Assembly (NCBI GenBank): GCA_037957365.1 | Contig: JARHVA010000639.1 | Location: 4,391,001-4,455,000 of the forward strand | Direction: 5' to 3' | Source: Torreya grandis | Taxonomy: Eukaryota > Streptophyta > Pinopsida > Cupressales > Taxaceae | DNA: 64,000 nucleotides | Shown here: in pieces, positions 37,118 to 50,039 of the stretch | Position numbering within the stretch: position 1 is the first letter of the stretch | How the letters are laid out: each line of letters begins with the position of its first letter | Position numbers and translations under genes: made by a program | Notes under the pieces: model-generated | Database searches by the model: none | What the model was told of the DNA's origin: nothing | Seen by the model: the letters and a program-made list of their open reading frames with translations, nothing else

Positions 37118-38587
37118 GCTCCATTATTTTCATCCTCCATAGCTTTTGTTTACTTATTTGATATTTTATGATGTCATTTATTATTGTATAATCATTTTAA
37201 TATGCCATGTTTACCTTTTTATACATTTGACTTATTCATGTCCCTTTGATTGTGTAACATTTGAACATGCCCCTAATTTGTGGTCTCATTGGAGTACTGT
37301 CATTTGATTTTATATTTATTGCTCTTACATGTGTAATTTATTTCTTATTGATCTTATATTTTTAATATCTATATATTTTTATTATTTATATCATGCATCC
37401 TAGTCCTTGATGTGATCACATTTAATGCACTTCAATGATATATATACCTAGACATGCCTCTCCAATATGCTACATGATACATTCATAATTACTATGGTTA
37501 TCTTATCCTTTGAGGTAAGTTAACTATCAGTTGATACTTTCCATCATCTCAAAATAGGGGAACATATTAGTGGGGGGATTTCATAGAGGCATGGCATCTA
37601 CATTCTTCATAGATTCAAATTGCAGTGGAGGAATGTTTTAGGAACATGTTCTCTACATTTTTCATAGTTTCAAATATATAGTGGAGGCATGTTTTGGAAA
37701 CATGTTACCCAAACTCATACTAGTTCTTAGTTTTATATTATAGTGGTTGAATGCTATGGAAACATTTTCTCCACACTTACAGAAATTTCAAATTATCTAA
37801 ATTATATAGTTATATGATTCAGATACACAATTATGGTAGAATTCTTTACATTGGTAACATGTTATACCCAAGTTTTAGAATGAGACATACATAATGTACA
37901 TATGATATAAAAAAAGAACATAAATTTTCAAATCAAATAATCTTTCATATTTTAAACACTTTTATGGACTTTAACTCAATAGGATGGACTATCATAGACT
38001 GTATTGAGCCAATCTATTGTAGTAGTTCATTCTCTTTTAGTATGGTTGATGTGATTCAATCACTATATCTTTCCAAATTTATAGGTTGGACATGATTAAA
38101 TCAACAAAAAACAATATATTTATAGTGTGAGTTGACTTGCTTCACTCATGCCCACTAGGTTATAAGTATGATTGGTTTACATAGTTGAGATAATCTCATT
38201 TATCAAGTGGAAACTCACCTTTTTATCCAAGGTTGAGGGCATGTGTCCTCAAATATTTATATATTTATTCATATTCAAGATTTATATTTGTCCTAATCTC
38301 AAATATAATGGTTCATAATTATATATCTTTTCATATCAATTTTCCAAAAGCTAAGGAGGTTACATCGATACATGGGTGTAATCCTAAACCATGCTCTCTT
38401 TAATTTCAAATCATTTCAATGCTTTTGATTTCAGATTGTATACAATGTAACATGATCTTAGTTTTAGGTCAATCACTAGAAAAACACTTAAATTTGGCTC
38501 GCACAAAATCAAGATGTGTTATACACATCTAGGTATGCTTTTCCCTATAAGTAAGGCAATTTCATTACTAAATTGAAGGGGAGAGGG
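37118..38587. other. Gypsy 3' untranslated region
   Basis: Non-coding AT-rich sequence between copia B and the gypsy right LTR. It contains the tandem repeat at 37571-37790 and ends in the polypurine run GAAGGGGAGAGGGAAA at 38575-38590. No gene is supported. Confidence 0.55.
37571..37790. repeat. ~58-bp tandem repeat in gypsy 3' UTR, 3-4 copies
   Basis: The phrase GTGGAGGAATGTTTTAGGAA recurs in diverged form at about 37623, 37678 and 37741, each followed by an ACATGTT..C.ACA and TTCATAG..TCAAA-like segment. Minisatellites in the 3' untranslated region are known from Tat/Ogre-type gypsy elements. Confidence 0.65.
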
Positions 38588-39943
38588 AAAAAGTAGACAT
38601 TATTTATAAATTATATAGAACCTTAGTCTTATACACTTGGAAAATATATACCTTGGCATTTCCACTCAATTATAGACTTTTTCTTGCTACCAAAATTCTC
38701 ATATTTTCTATCTCTCTATGTTCATTACTTATCTCTTAGTTCAACCAATGTTATTAAGATGACCTAAGCCTTATATATTATATAGAATGTTGTAAATATA
38801 ATTACCTCTTATTTTTACATGTTCTAGACATGTACATGATTTCCTTCTTACCTAAAACTTGCATCTCATTTAAATGCCTATGTCGATGCAAGTTTCTTAC
38901 TAAAACACAAATGTCTAGTGCCTTAAAGTCATCCAATTTTCAATTGTAATGTATCCCTATGGATAGTCTAAGTTTTTAATTTTAATATATTTTTTGAAAG
39001 GATTGGTATAAATGCATGATCAATCCTCTTTCATCCCTCACCTATCAACTTCGTACCTCTCATAAGGAAAATTACCAAAAACATCCAATCAATCATTCAA
39101 GTGAGCAAAATATTCCCTATTTTCTCTTATTTTCTTAACAATCATAGGCTCAACACATCTACAAGTATGAAATAATGAATGAGCATGTCATGAGTCATAT
39201 TTTCTAAGTTAAAATTTAGGACATTGGTGTACTTATTTTACACATATTACACCCTTGTGCACACACAAGCCAACAAATTAGGGGAGAACTATATCACTCT
39301 GAGGCCTTATTAAAAGTAGTGACTATGTAGGTAGAACCATCTAATAGAGGGGTATTTGGGGTTATCTCAACACCTTAAACACAATAACCCATTTTTCCTA
39401 AGGTCATTGTGAATATGAAAATCTAGGGTTTTGATGATTCAATAAGAGTAACAATCTATGAGCTAGATCTAAATGCAGCAAGGAAAAAGTGACATAAAAC
39501 CTAGATCATTCTAGGTGGTTGCATCTAGATTCAGTAGGTACATTATTAATCTATAAATTTTTACATGTTGTATACCTATGTCTAAGTCAGATAGAAGCAT
39601 TGATGTAACTTTCCCAAGTGGACGCAAGTGTATGAAGTCATATTGGTCAAATTTCCAAAATTTGACATCTGGTCTAGAATTCAAATCTAGTCTATTTTCA
39701 TCTTATTCCACATTAGATATGTACGTGAATTGTAATCTAGCTAAGTGCCATTATTTTGGATTTATTTAAATATCAACCATTATTTATACTTAGTATTTTT
39801 AGCATATCTCAGTATTTAAATTCAAAATATTATTTATCTAAGTTTGTAATTAATTAACCTAATATAGATCTATTTATCCCCTTTATGATTATTCATTTAT
39901 ATATTATTAACCCCAACCCAAATCCTAAATTTAAGGTAAAACA
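38588..39943 (+). repeat. Gypsy (Tat-like) 3' LTR
   Basis: This ~1355-bp repeat follows a polypurine run and ends TTAAGGTAAAACA. It is collinear with 23265-24613 through most of its length, but its first bases have drifted and the opening TG is not visible. Position 38588 is therefore approximate. The 63-codon open frame at 39578 lies inside it and is chance. Confidence 0.75.
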
Positions 39944-40119
39944 TATTACTTTTGTAGTAGACTTGTAAGACACAGAATGATGTAGAGAATATAAGTAGGC
40001 ACACAATTCTCAATTGAGGTTAGAAACAATTGTCGAAATAACATTTTTTGTCTATTATGAACAGAATGTGTATACATTATATATAAAAAATTACATATCA
40101 TATAATTATGTCAAAATAA
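39944..40119. other. Short spacer, nothing recognised
   Basis: AT-rich sequence between the gypsy LTR and the ~115-bp repeat array. I see no feature in it. Confidence 0.4.
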
Positions 40120-42060
40120 TATTATGTGATGTAATTACCTCTTGATTGATGTCCAAAACACATTCTATACCCCTAAAATTAGGTTCAATTATCCCTAAGT
40201 AACATCCTATACTCATAGTTAGGTTCAAGGGTTTCTTATTACCCCAATTACGTCTATGATTTTATTTGTGATAAAATTGGGTTGATTGAGCCGTAGATCA
40301 TATTCTATAGTCATGATTAGGTTCAAAGACTCAAATTGGCCCATTTTCCTTCATGATTAAATTGGTGGACTATTTGATTTAGGTTGTTATGATAGTGGGG
40401 TATATTAAACCCCAAAGTACATCCTATATAGTCAAAATTAGGTTAATGTGGATTGATTATACCCAAATCACATCCCTAATTACACTAATTAACTAATTAT
40501 TAGGTTCGAGGGGATCAAACTAGCCCCAATTGTCTTCATGATTTAATTAGTAGACTAGTGAATTTGGAATGTTATGATAGTGGCCCCAAATTACATCATG
40601 TATAATTAAATTAGGTTCAGGAGGTTCAATTGCATCCAACATGCATCACTGATTGTAACAATCAACTAATTGGGTAAATATATCAAGAAATATGAGATAA
40701 TTTATCCCCAAATCACATCTTAGCCTCACAGTTAGGTTTAAGGAGTTTAAATTGTACACATTTACTTTCATGTTTACATTTGTGATAAAATTAGTGTCTT
40801 TTAATCCATATGTTGCATTCTATACAATTTATTGATCCATAAATTGGGATCACAAGGTTTAATATGGCCTAAATCATGTCCCTAATTACACTAATTAACT
40901 GATTGGATTAATTCATGATGGAATCAAAGCTAATATAGTCCCAAATCATGTCTTACTCTTGTAGAAAGGTTGAAGGGGCTCAAATTCTCCCTAATTTCCT
41001 TTGTGATTGAATTGGTAGGCTATTTAGTGTATTTTTTTATGATAATTGGGGTGATTAACCCCAAAATTATATCATGTATAGTCAAAATGAGGTTCACACA
41101 GTTTAATTTTAGTGTAATTACATCACTAATTGTAAAAATTTACTAATTGGCTCAATATGTTAGGGAATATGTGCTAATTTATACTCCTAAATCACATCCT
41201 AGACTCATAATTATGTTTAATAAGTTTAGATTGGTACCAATTACCTTCATGTTTATATTTGTGATGAAATTAGGGTTTTGGGTATAGTGTTTAGGGTTAT
41301 ATCAATCAATAGGTCAATATGTTAGGAATTATGAGCTAATTTAGCTCCAAATCACATCCTATACTCACAGTTAGGTCAAATAGGTTTATATTAGCCCTAA
41401 TTTCCTTCATATTTACATTTATGATAAAATTAGAGTTGATTAATCCATATGTTGCATCCTATATAATCAATTGAGCCATAAATTTGATTAAGAAGTCTCA
41501 ATTTGGCCCAAATCATGTCTTTAATTACACCAATTGATTAAATGGATCAATTCATAATATAATTAGAGTTAATTTATCCCTAAATCATGTCTTAATCTTG
41601 TAGTTAAGTTTTAAGGGCTCAAATTAGACTTAAATACCTCCTTGATTGAATGAATCAACTATTTAGCTCATTATATGATGACAGTAGGGTCAATTTCACT
41701 CGTAATCACATCATATACAATTGAAAATAGGATCATGTGGCCCAATTTTTTTAAAATAGTGTCACTTATTACACCATTTGAGTAATTGGATCAATGTATG
41801 ATTAAATAAAATCCAATTTAACCCTAAATCACATTGTATCATCATAATTAGGTTTAAGGGGTTCATACTAACTGTAATTACCTCCATAATTGAACCAGAT
41901 GATTATTTCTTTCATTATATGATGACATTGGAGTTATTGAGCCCAAACCCACATCTTATACATGTCAAACTTATATTTTTCATTGAAATAAATGATTATT
42001 TTCTTCATTCTTTAATGAAATTAGAGCTAATTAAGTCCCAAATCATATTTTATAGTCACA
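40120..42060. repeat. Degenerate ~115-bp tandem repeat (repeat B), main array
   Basis: The composite phrase AAATCACATCCTATA, then TTAGGTTCAAGGGGTTCAAATT, then CAATTACCTTCATGATT, then GGTTGATTAACCCC recurs in order across about 1.9 kb, with spacings near 106-120 bases or about half that where units are truncated. Monomers are strongly diverged. A 0.37-kb patch in the same orientation lies at 51040-51410. No coding is seen. Confidence 0.75.
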
Positions 42061-42289
42061 AGGAAAGTACATGGAGTTGGGGGATAATTATATGGATGTT
42101 TACCATAATTCATACATGTTATAGACATTATTCATGCATAATGTCCATAATTATTATGTTTTATAGACATTATGCATATGTGCAATGTCCATAATATGTA
42201 TGCACTATTTAAAAATAGGCTTAGAAACACTGAACCTAAACATGTACACATTGTAACGTGCACACATTTCATGTACTAAAAATTATGCA
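42061..42289. repeat. Short tandem repeat with ATAATGTCCATAATTATTATG motif
   Basis: A phrase with TTATAGACATTATGCAT and AATGTCCATAAT occurs twice at 42119-42205. It lies outside the left arm of the large inverted repeat. No gene is supported, although 42-bp-scale open frames cross it. Confidence 0.5.
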
Positions 42290-43440
42290 TACACATTATC
42301 TTCACATTACAAACAAAAAGCATAAAATTTATATTAAAAGGGGTAGATTATTTATTAAATAAACAGTAATAATTTAAATTTAATTAATAAATATAATAAA
42401 TTAGGGTTACTCTACAACTGATAGAGTTGGTATCATAACTAAATGCCCTATGATATGGAATATAATTTTAAAAAATATAATTTGGTAAATACTTAGGCAT
42501 TTTCAGGGTCTAAGTACTGAATCTAAGAATTTTAGGGCATAATTTTTGCAATTGATGTCCATTTTTGGTCAAAAATAGTCATTTTTAAGGCTTTTGTGCC
42601 TTCTAGATTACTTCATGGCATTTTTAACAGTCATAGGTTCGTCAAAATTAAATTATACAAATCAATCACATTAAACTAAAGATAAAGTTGTGTGATTAAG
42701 GTAGCATAAATCACTTTGATGACCTGCAAACATCAAATATGACCACTTTGTGTTAATTTCACCTTCTCATCATCCCTCCCTCATCCATAATCACTTCTTC
42801 ATCCCTAATCAGCCCTAATAAATCTCTCCTCATTCTTCATTATCCCTAATCATTCCTTAACTGACCCTTGCTATCTCTCATCATCCCTAATCACTGCTTT
42901 ATCATCACTAATCACTCCCTCCTCATCTCCCATTATCCTTAATCAACTCATCATTGACCCTTACCATACTTCATCATCTATAGTGACTCCATCATTCTTA
43001 TTCACTTATTCATGAACTCTGGCCATTTGTCATCATCCTAATTACTCCATAATCATCCCTCATCACTCCCTTATTGAACCTCACCATTCCTTACCATCCA
43101 TAATAACTACTTCATCATCCCTAATCACTTCCTCATTGACCCTCACCATCCCTCATCATCTCTAATCACTACATCATTATCCCTAATTACTCCTTTATTG
43201 ACCCTCACCAGCCCTAATGACTACTTCATCATCCTTCATCATCCCTAATCACTACTTCCTTATCCCTCATCATCTCTAATCACTCCATAATTGACCCTCA
43301 CCATCTATCACCATCCTTAATCACTCCCTCATCCTCCCTAATCACTCCTTCATTGACCGTAACCATCCCTAATGACTATCTCATTGTCCCTCATCAAATT
43401 TTCTCCTACCTTCCTCATCCCTCCTCATCCTTAATTAATA
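42290..43440 (+). repeat. Large inverted repeat, left arm
   Basis: This arm matches the reverse complement of about 48740-49935. Shared landmarks in order are TAATTTAAATTTA, AATTAGGGT, AGAGTTGGT, GGAATATA, TAGGCATTT, AAGGATTTTAGGG-like, GATGTCCATTTTT, TTTTGTGCCTTCTAGATTA, GTCATAGGTT and GATGACCT, followed by a CATCATCCCTAATCACTCC satellite (42761-43440). Arms are about 75% alike by eye. No transposase gene is seen between the arms. Confidence 0.82.
42761..43440 (+). repeat. CATCATCCCTAATCACTCC satellite, left copy
   Basis: Irregular tandem repeats of the words CATCATCCCTAATCAC, CCCTCATTGACCCTCACCAT and variants, with units of about 25-40 bases. The same satellite in opposite orientation fills 48743-49437 and a patch at 45270-45430. 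Confidence 0.88.
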
Positions 43441-44639
43441 TATCCAATACATTGATGGTGGGTGAATATCTTCTTAATTGTGCTAGATTATCTTATTTTT
43501 TAATTTCAAATTTTAATCACTCAAATAAGGCACAATGAAAATCTTATTTCACTAATCCTCTTTCACTCAAATAAGGAACTCAAATATATAATCTAATTGT
43601 TTGGTGGGATTCAAAGATATATATGGTGATACATGCCTATACCATGGAAAGGGAGTGTGTCCAAACCCTTATAATAGAATAAATATGCAATAAATTGAGC
43701 AAAGGCTGGGATGAAATTTTATTAATTACACATATAGATTGGGATTTGAGAATATAAGAATCCTAATCTTAGAGTTGAGATTCTAAATTTATATCTATAT
43801 AGATAGCGACAATTAGATACTAGTTGAGAATTCTAATCCTAACCCCATGGTTTCCCATATATCTATAATAGATGAAAGTTTTAGCTAGATAGATGGTGAT
43901 CAATAATCTTGTAGAGTGTTTTCCAATCTGATAATTAATAGAGTGTGTTTCCCAACCCAAATCAATCTATATCTAACCTAATCTATGCCCAATTTGATAT
44001 ATAAATGGAATGAAGGGCATATGCCTTAATATAGTATATTAAATAAGGGCCACTTAGAGCTTGTGCATGGATCAATGGACCCTGAAAGCCAAACTATGAC
44101 CTTGTCATACTCTGAGTATTCCTTGGTCCCCAATGTAGTATATCAAAGGATAGTATAGGACTGAGGGCCCTACCATAGATATACAAGGGAACCATTACAA
44201 AGGCCCTACCCCAATCACAAACTTTCCATACCCATTAAGTTAATGGAATATTTCTATACCTACTTCATATATGCCAAGCAGTAAGGCAAGTGAAGCTTGC
44301 CTTTTTGATATATAACTTTGCTTCACCTAATAACATATCAAAGGAAGATTTCCTTCTTAATGAATAACAATGGAGTAAGGAAAAACTATCAAGGGAAGTT
44401 TTCCTTCCTTATATCTCACTTTGTTTTGATTATATATTAAGGCATGTATATGAATGGAAGATTACTTTCTGATATAAATCTTTGTTCTTACCCTACTTAG
44501 ATAAGCTCTACCTGATAAGGTAATGAAAGATTCCTTCTTGATATATATCTTTTTTATTATCATTAATAGTTTCCATTTATAGAATAAATTCTTATCTATC
44601 TAGGGAAACTTGATTATGATCTATAGCTTGCATAAATTT

Positions 44640-45060
44640 CTTCCCTACCTACTTATCTATGCCCTACCTACTTCACTTATGTTGTTAGCAAGGGAAGCTT
44701 GCTTCCAGATATATACAATGAGAAATGAAGTTTTCAATCATGTTATGTATGTAATATATTTATACCATTGAGTATGCCCTAGCTACTTTACCTATTTGAG
44801 TATGACCTACCTACTTTACCTATTTTAGTATGCCCTATATGATTGAATATGTGAGTTATATCTTGATATTGAGTATTCCCTACCTAAGTATTTGAGTGAT
44901 ATCTTAATTTTAAATATGATTTACATACCTTCTTATACTTAAGTATGCCCTACCTACCTCTCCTTCTTGCCTTACCTACTTGAGTATGCCCTACCTACCA
45001 ATCATTATTTCCATACCTACTTGAGTATTCCATACCTAATACCCAAGCCATATATTGTTC
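44640..45060. repeat. TATGCCCTACCTACTT minisatellite
   Basis: The words GAGTATGCCCTACCTACTT and variants (GACCTACCTACTTTACC, GCCCTAGCTACTTTACC, ATTCCCTACC) recur about ten times at irregular spacing of roughly 25-40 bases. Confidence 0.8.
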
Positions 45061-45419
45061 TTGATACTTGTATTTAATATTGACTATAAATATCTTACCA
45101 AACCATGTATTTAATACTTGATACCTAATTCAATAATTGATTAAATACCTAAGGCGTATCTTGAAGGGAGAGGGGGAATTATAACCTATGTAGATAAAGA
45201 AGTGAATAGGGATGATTGAGCACAAGAAAAAATCCACTGTACCCATCAAAAATTTATTCGAGGGAGTGATAACAGATAATAAGGGATAAGGAAATAGTGA
45301 TTAGTGATGATGAGGGATGATGAGGTTCAATTAGGGAGTGATTAAGGATAAAAATGGATTAGGAGGGAGTGATTAAAGATGATAACGTATGAGCAAGGAG
45401 TGATTAAGGCTGATAAATG

Positions 45420-45700
45420 ATGATGAGTATAATAGAATATGAGACTCTATATGGAGGAGTAAGTCACTATTGGTATATGGATATAGATAACTAGGTGGTT
45501 AATTCCTTACCTTGGTATTCCAAATAGATTTATATATAGATAGCTAATCAATCCTCATCTATCACTCTAATCCTAATCACTCATAGTGGGTAAATATGTT
45601 TCAATCTATAGGCTCCCTATCCCAATCAATATATAGATAAAGGAAAAGAAAGGAAAGGGGTGGGAGAGGGCCCAACTATATCCTCACAGCCAATCAATCC
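45420..45700. repeat. Duplicated module, copy 1 (partner 46660-47100)
   Basis: Shares ATATGGAGGA, AGTTCACTA-like, GGTTAATTCCTTACC and the AAAGGAAAGGGG...GAGAGGGCCCAA purine tract in the same order with 46660-47100, where the copy is longer and diverged. Confidence 0.65.
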
Positions 45701-46659
45701 TAATAAATTATAATCCGTAAGCTTCCCATCCCATCTAGATAAAGGAAAGGAAAGGGGAGGGATAAATCCCAAGTGAGAATAGGAAATAGATTGTCCAATT
45801 TCATTTTTTGTGTTTGAATCAATAAGCTCCCCATACCCATCCTATTTATATATGGCTATAATAAAAGGAAATGTCCTTGATGGCATTTATTTCCCCCTTT
45901 AGGGAACTTATGTTTTAGGACTACATGCCCCTATATATCAATCATATATGATACATGGTTCAATAAATGAAATGAATGGAGCCCAATAGAGAAAAGATCC
46001 TAAGATTCTTTGATCCCCTAATTCCAAGATATAACCCCAAACTCTAGCTTATCTTTGTGAACACTAGACCTAAAAGAGCATTGGGTTAATTTTTGGCTAG
46101 GTTATCATCCCTAGGAGAGGACTGAAGGAGCACCATAAACATTGGAACTAAAGGAATTATGGATTAATCAACCATGCACATTTACCCCAAGATTATAATT
46201 ACTTACCCAAAGGGCCTGAGGGGGAGAGGTAGAGGAGGAAAAAACCTACCATAATGACCAAATTGACATGCCACCTCTCCATTTAGGGGAAGGAGGGACA
46301 TATAGAGTTGAATTTAATTAGATTTATCTTGGGGGGGGATGGAATGATTGCCACCTAACGCTCCCTTAATATAACACCCAACAGCCTAGTCACCTTCTAT
46401 CTATAGACATGACCAAACCATCTAGATATAGGTTATGTAAGAGCTGTCCCCTATAAATATTGTAGTTGATAGACCAAATCATTACCCTACCCATGTTGTT
46501 TAAGTTGTCTTGACAAGGACTAGGGATGTAATTAGGGTTAGATAGATAAGAATCATCAGACTGATGGGCATGGTTGGGTTAAACAAATAGATACTCTATA
46601 TGGATTATATGGGGAGCTAGAAAATTAAATTAAACTCCAATTAAATTAGACATAGATAT

Positions 46660-47100
46660 ATCACATATATAATATAATATGAGATTTGATATGGAGGAAT
46701 AGTTCACTACTAGTATAGGCATATAGATAGTCAAGAAGTCAATTCCTCACCTAAATATTCCATATAGTCTCCTCATATTAGGTAAATTCCACTCTATCTT
46801 ACCCAACTCTATACTATTATAATTTAATCTTGTCTTTTGTGTTTCATAATTGAATATATATAACCTCATATCTAGTAGATCCAAATCAATAATATCAAGT
46901 CTGTCTCTCTTAATCCTAATTGAACATATCTATATATATCCATGTCAATCGATTAGTAGGCGTAGTTGACTATATATAGCCTTGTATTTAGTCAAGTCAA
47001 TATTTATTGATACAAATTGGTAGGATCCCCATCCTCAATCCCCATATAGATAAAGGAAATGAAAGGAAAGGGGAGGGAGAGGGCCCAATCAATACTAACC
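46660..47100. repeat. Duplicated module, copy 2 (partner 45420-45700)
   Basis: Contains GATATGGAGGAATAGTTCACTA, TCAATTCCTCACC, then an extra ~250 bases, then the AAAGGAAAGGGGAGGGAGAGGG tract followed by CCCAATCAATAC. The shared landmarks run in the same order as in copy 1. Confidence 0.65.
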
Positions 47101-47815
47101 ATTCAAATTTGAGGGACTATCTATATGCTCAATCAATTCCAAATGTTTATAGCCCATCATGTTTCCAATGAGCACTTGGTATTCTAATTGACAATAGTTG
47201 ATCAAATTTGGGGGATTATCTATTTGTTCAATCCCATATAGATAGAGGGCCCAATATATATAGTTGATCCCTCTTTATCAATAGGCTCCCCATTTAGATA
47301 AAGGGAGAGGGTCCAATCAATCATGTAGTGGGTTCCCCATCTAGATATAAGGATCACACATCAATTCTAATTGATCGATAGGGTCCCTAGACAACCTATA
47401 TAGAGGGATAAATCTAGAACAATTGACTTATACAGTTATATATATATATGATAGTTCTTTATATCAATATATTCATTTTCATTGAAATAGAATTGGAGAT
47501 TGTAAACTACCATGGGAATACCTTTCACCTAGTTTGGTTTATTTCTTGTCAGTCATAAATAATGATTGTAATGAAATAATGGACATATATATGGGATATA
47601 TCCTACTCATGTTAATCAAAATCAAACATAACATAATTCCTTTAAGTTGATGGATTTATGAGATAATTCATAAGAGGGATATAGGGAATCCATTGACAAA
47701 GTAAATCAAGTTGAATAATGAGCCCTAAACTCATGTTACGTATATATAGTATATATAAATTCACATATATCATATCCATCTACTCATGTTTCTCATTATA
47801 TACAATCATGTTTTT

Positions 47816-48196
<381 letters not shown>

Positions 48197-48739
48197 AGAT
48201 ACTAGTATTACCCATCCTATAGTGTCACCCCTATAGTGACTCATGTTACCCATCCCATAGAGTCATGTTACACATAAATTCATGTGATTAGTTAGTCTAT
48301 AGCTAGAATATATCTCTATACATTTTAATCAATCATGTTATGTGAAAAGGGCCACTCGAAGGGTGAGGTCAACTAGAAAATACAAGTATTTTTTATTGAA
48401 GGGAGAGGTTTTGAAGAGCGTAGAGAGAAAACACCTTATGTCCAACTAGAGTTTATTACCTCAGGGATAAGTAAGATCAAATGTTGGTCCCTTAAATGTG
48501 TCCAAGTGATTGATTAATTGGGTGAACATTATTATTAAATAGTTTATAGAATAGATCATTATCTCATATATAATATTGCAATTGATAGACTAGATCACTA
48601 CCCTACCCATGAAGTTCAAATTGGCCTGATTGGGACTAGTGAATATAGGTAGGGTTAAACAAATAGACATAGTAAAATAAATGGGCATGGTTAGGTTGGA
48701 TAAATATATAATCTATAATTAAATTATATATAGTTGTCT

Positions 48740-49935
48740 TGATCAATTAGGGATGATGAATTAATGATTAAGGATGATGAGGGATGGTGAGAGTCAATAA
48801 GGAAGTGATTAGGGATAATGAGGGAGTGATTAGAGATGATGAGGTATGGAGAGGGTCAATCAAGGAGTCATTAGGGATGATGAGGGATAATGAGGGAGTG
48901 ATTAGGAATGATGAGGGATGATGAAGTAGTGATTAGGGATGATGGACTGATTAGGGATGATGAGCAATTCATTATAGATAATGAGGGATGGTGATGGTCA
49001 GTGAGGGAGTGGTTATGAATTATGAAGGATGAAGGGGGAGTTATTAGGAAGGATGAGGGATGATAAGGATCATTGAGGGAGTGAATAATATTTATGGGAG
49101 ATGAAGGGGGGAGTGATTGGGGATGATGAGGGATGGTGAGGGTCAATGAAGTAGTGATTAAGGACAATAAGGGATGAGGATGAGTTATTAGGTTTTAAAC
49201 AGGATGAGAAAGGAGTGATTAGGGATGATGAAGGATGGTGGATTGATTAGGGATGATGAGGGACAATGAGGGTCAATGAGGGAGTGATTATGAACATGAA
49301 GGAGTTATTAGAGAGGATTAGGGATGATGAGGGTCAATAAGGGAGTGATTGGGGATAATGAATAATAAGGAGAGAGTGATTAAGGGTGATGAGGAATGAG
49401 GGATAAGTGATTAAGGATGAGAGAGGGACAATGAAAAATTAAAATTAATAAAAAATGGTTGTTTGATGTGTGTAGGTCATCAATGCAACTTGTGCTACCC
49501 CAATCACACCTTTTGTCTTGACTTAAAAGTGATTATTTTGTAAACTTTAATTTTAACAAACCTATGACTCTTAAAAATTCAAGAAAATAATCTAGAAGGC
49601 ACAAAAACTTGAAAAATTACTATATGCTTACAAAAAATGGACATCTATTGCAAAATTTATCCCCTAAAATCCTTAGGTTCAATACTAAAACCTTGGAAAT
49701 GCCTATGTACTAACTAGTTTGGATTTTGAAAAACTATATTCCATATGATAAGGTGTGAAGTCATGAGACCAACTCTATTAGACGAAAATTGACCCTAATT
49801 TATTTTATTTAATAAAATAAATTTAAATTATAAGTTTACATTTATATACTTAACATTTATTTTAGTAAACCATCTTACCCTTCTGATGTCTTTTATGTTA
49901 TTTTGTGGAATGTGAATATAATGCTTATGCATTCT
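48740..49935 (-). repeat. Large inverted repeat, right arm
   Basis: Reverse complement partner of 42290-43440. The inner part (48743-49437) is the satellite; the outer part (49438-49935) holds the unique-looking landmarks, for example TAGAAGGCACAAAAA, AAAATGGACATC, CCTAAAATCCTTAGG and GACCAACTCTATTAGA. Beyond 49935 the likeness to the left flank becomes weak and patchy. Confidence 0.82.
48743..49437 (-). repeat. GATGATGAGGGA satellite, right copy
   Basis: Tandem words GTGATTAGGGATGATGAGGGA, GGTCAATGAGGGAGTG and variants fill about 695 bases, the reverse complement of the 42761-43440 satellite. The proline- and serine-rich open frame at 48871-49167 (minus) is a translation of this repeat and not a gene. 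Confidence 0.9.
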
Positions 49936-50039
49936 TTTCACACTGCATGAAATAGAAGAGATATCCCTTCTCATTGATATTTTATACTTTTTATTGCAAT
50001 GTGAATTGAATGCATATGTTATATAATATTTATGCATTA

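Larger units (their letters stand above)
23265..39943 (+). mobile_element. Nested Ty3/gypsy gag-protease element (Tat/LARD-like)
   Basis: Two diverged direct repeats of about 1.35 kb (23265-24613 and about 38588-39943) bracket a region holding gypsy-type gag and protease but no recognisable reverse transcriptase, RNase H or integrase of its own. A polypurine run (38575-38590) precedes the right LTR. Tandem repeats at 37571-37790 in the 3' untranslated part are a known habit of Tat/Ogre elements. Two later insertions split the body: a solo LTR at 25998-30213 and a copia at 32181-37117. Without them the element is about 7.5 kb. Either the pol core was deleted or this is a non-autonomous derivative. 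Assignment to Tat is inferred from the gag and protease style. Confidence 0.75.

Noticed and set aside
32170..37127. Target site duplication for copia B
   Set aside because: Flanks TATTG (left) and GCTCC (right) do not match under any LTR end I tried, so none is claimed.
42761..43440. CRISPR-like array of short repeats
   Set aside because: Repeat words have irregular length and no unique spacers; it is a simple satellite in a eukaryotic setting.
48871..49167. 98-codon Ser/Pro/His-rich frame on the minus strand
   Set aside because: It is a readout of the GATGATGAGGGA satellite, which has a repeat length that leaves a frame open by chance.
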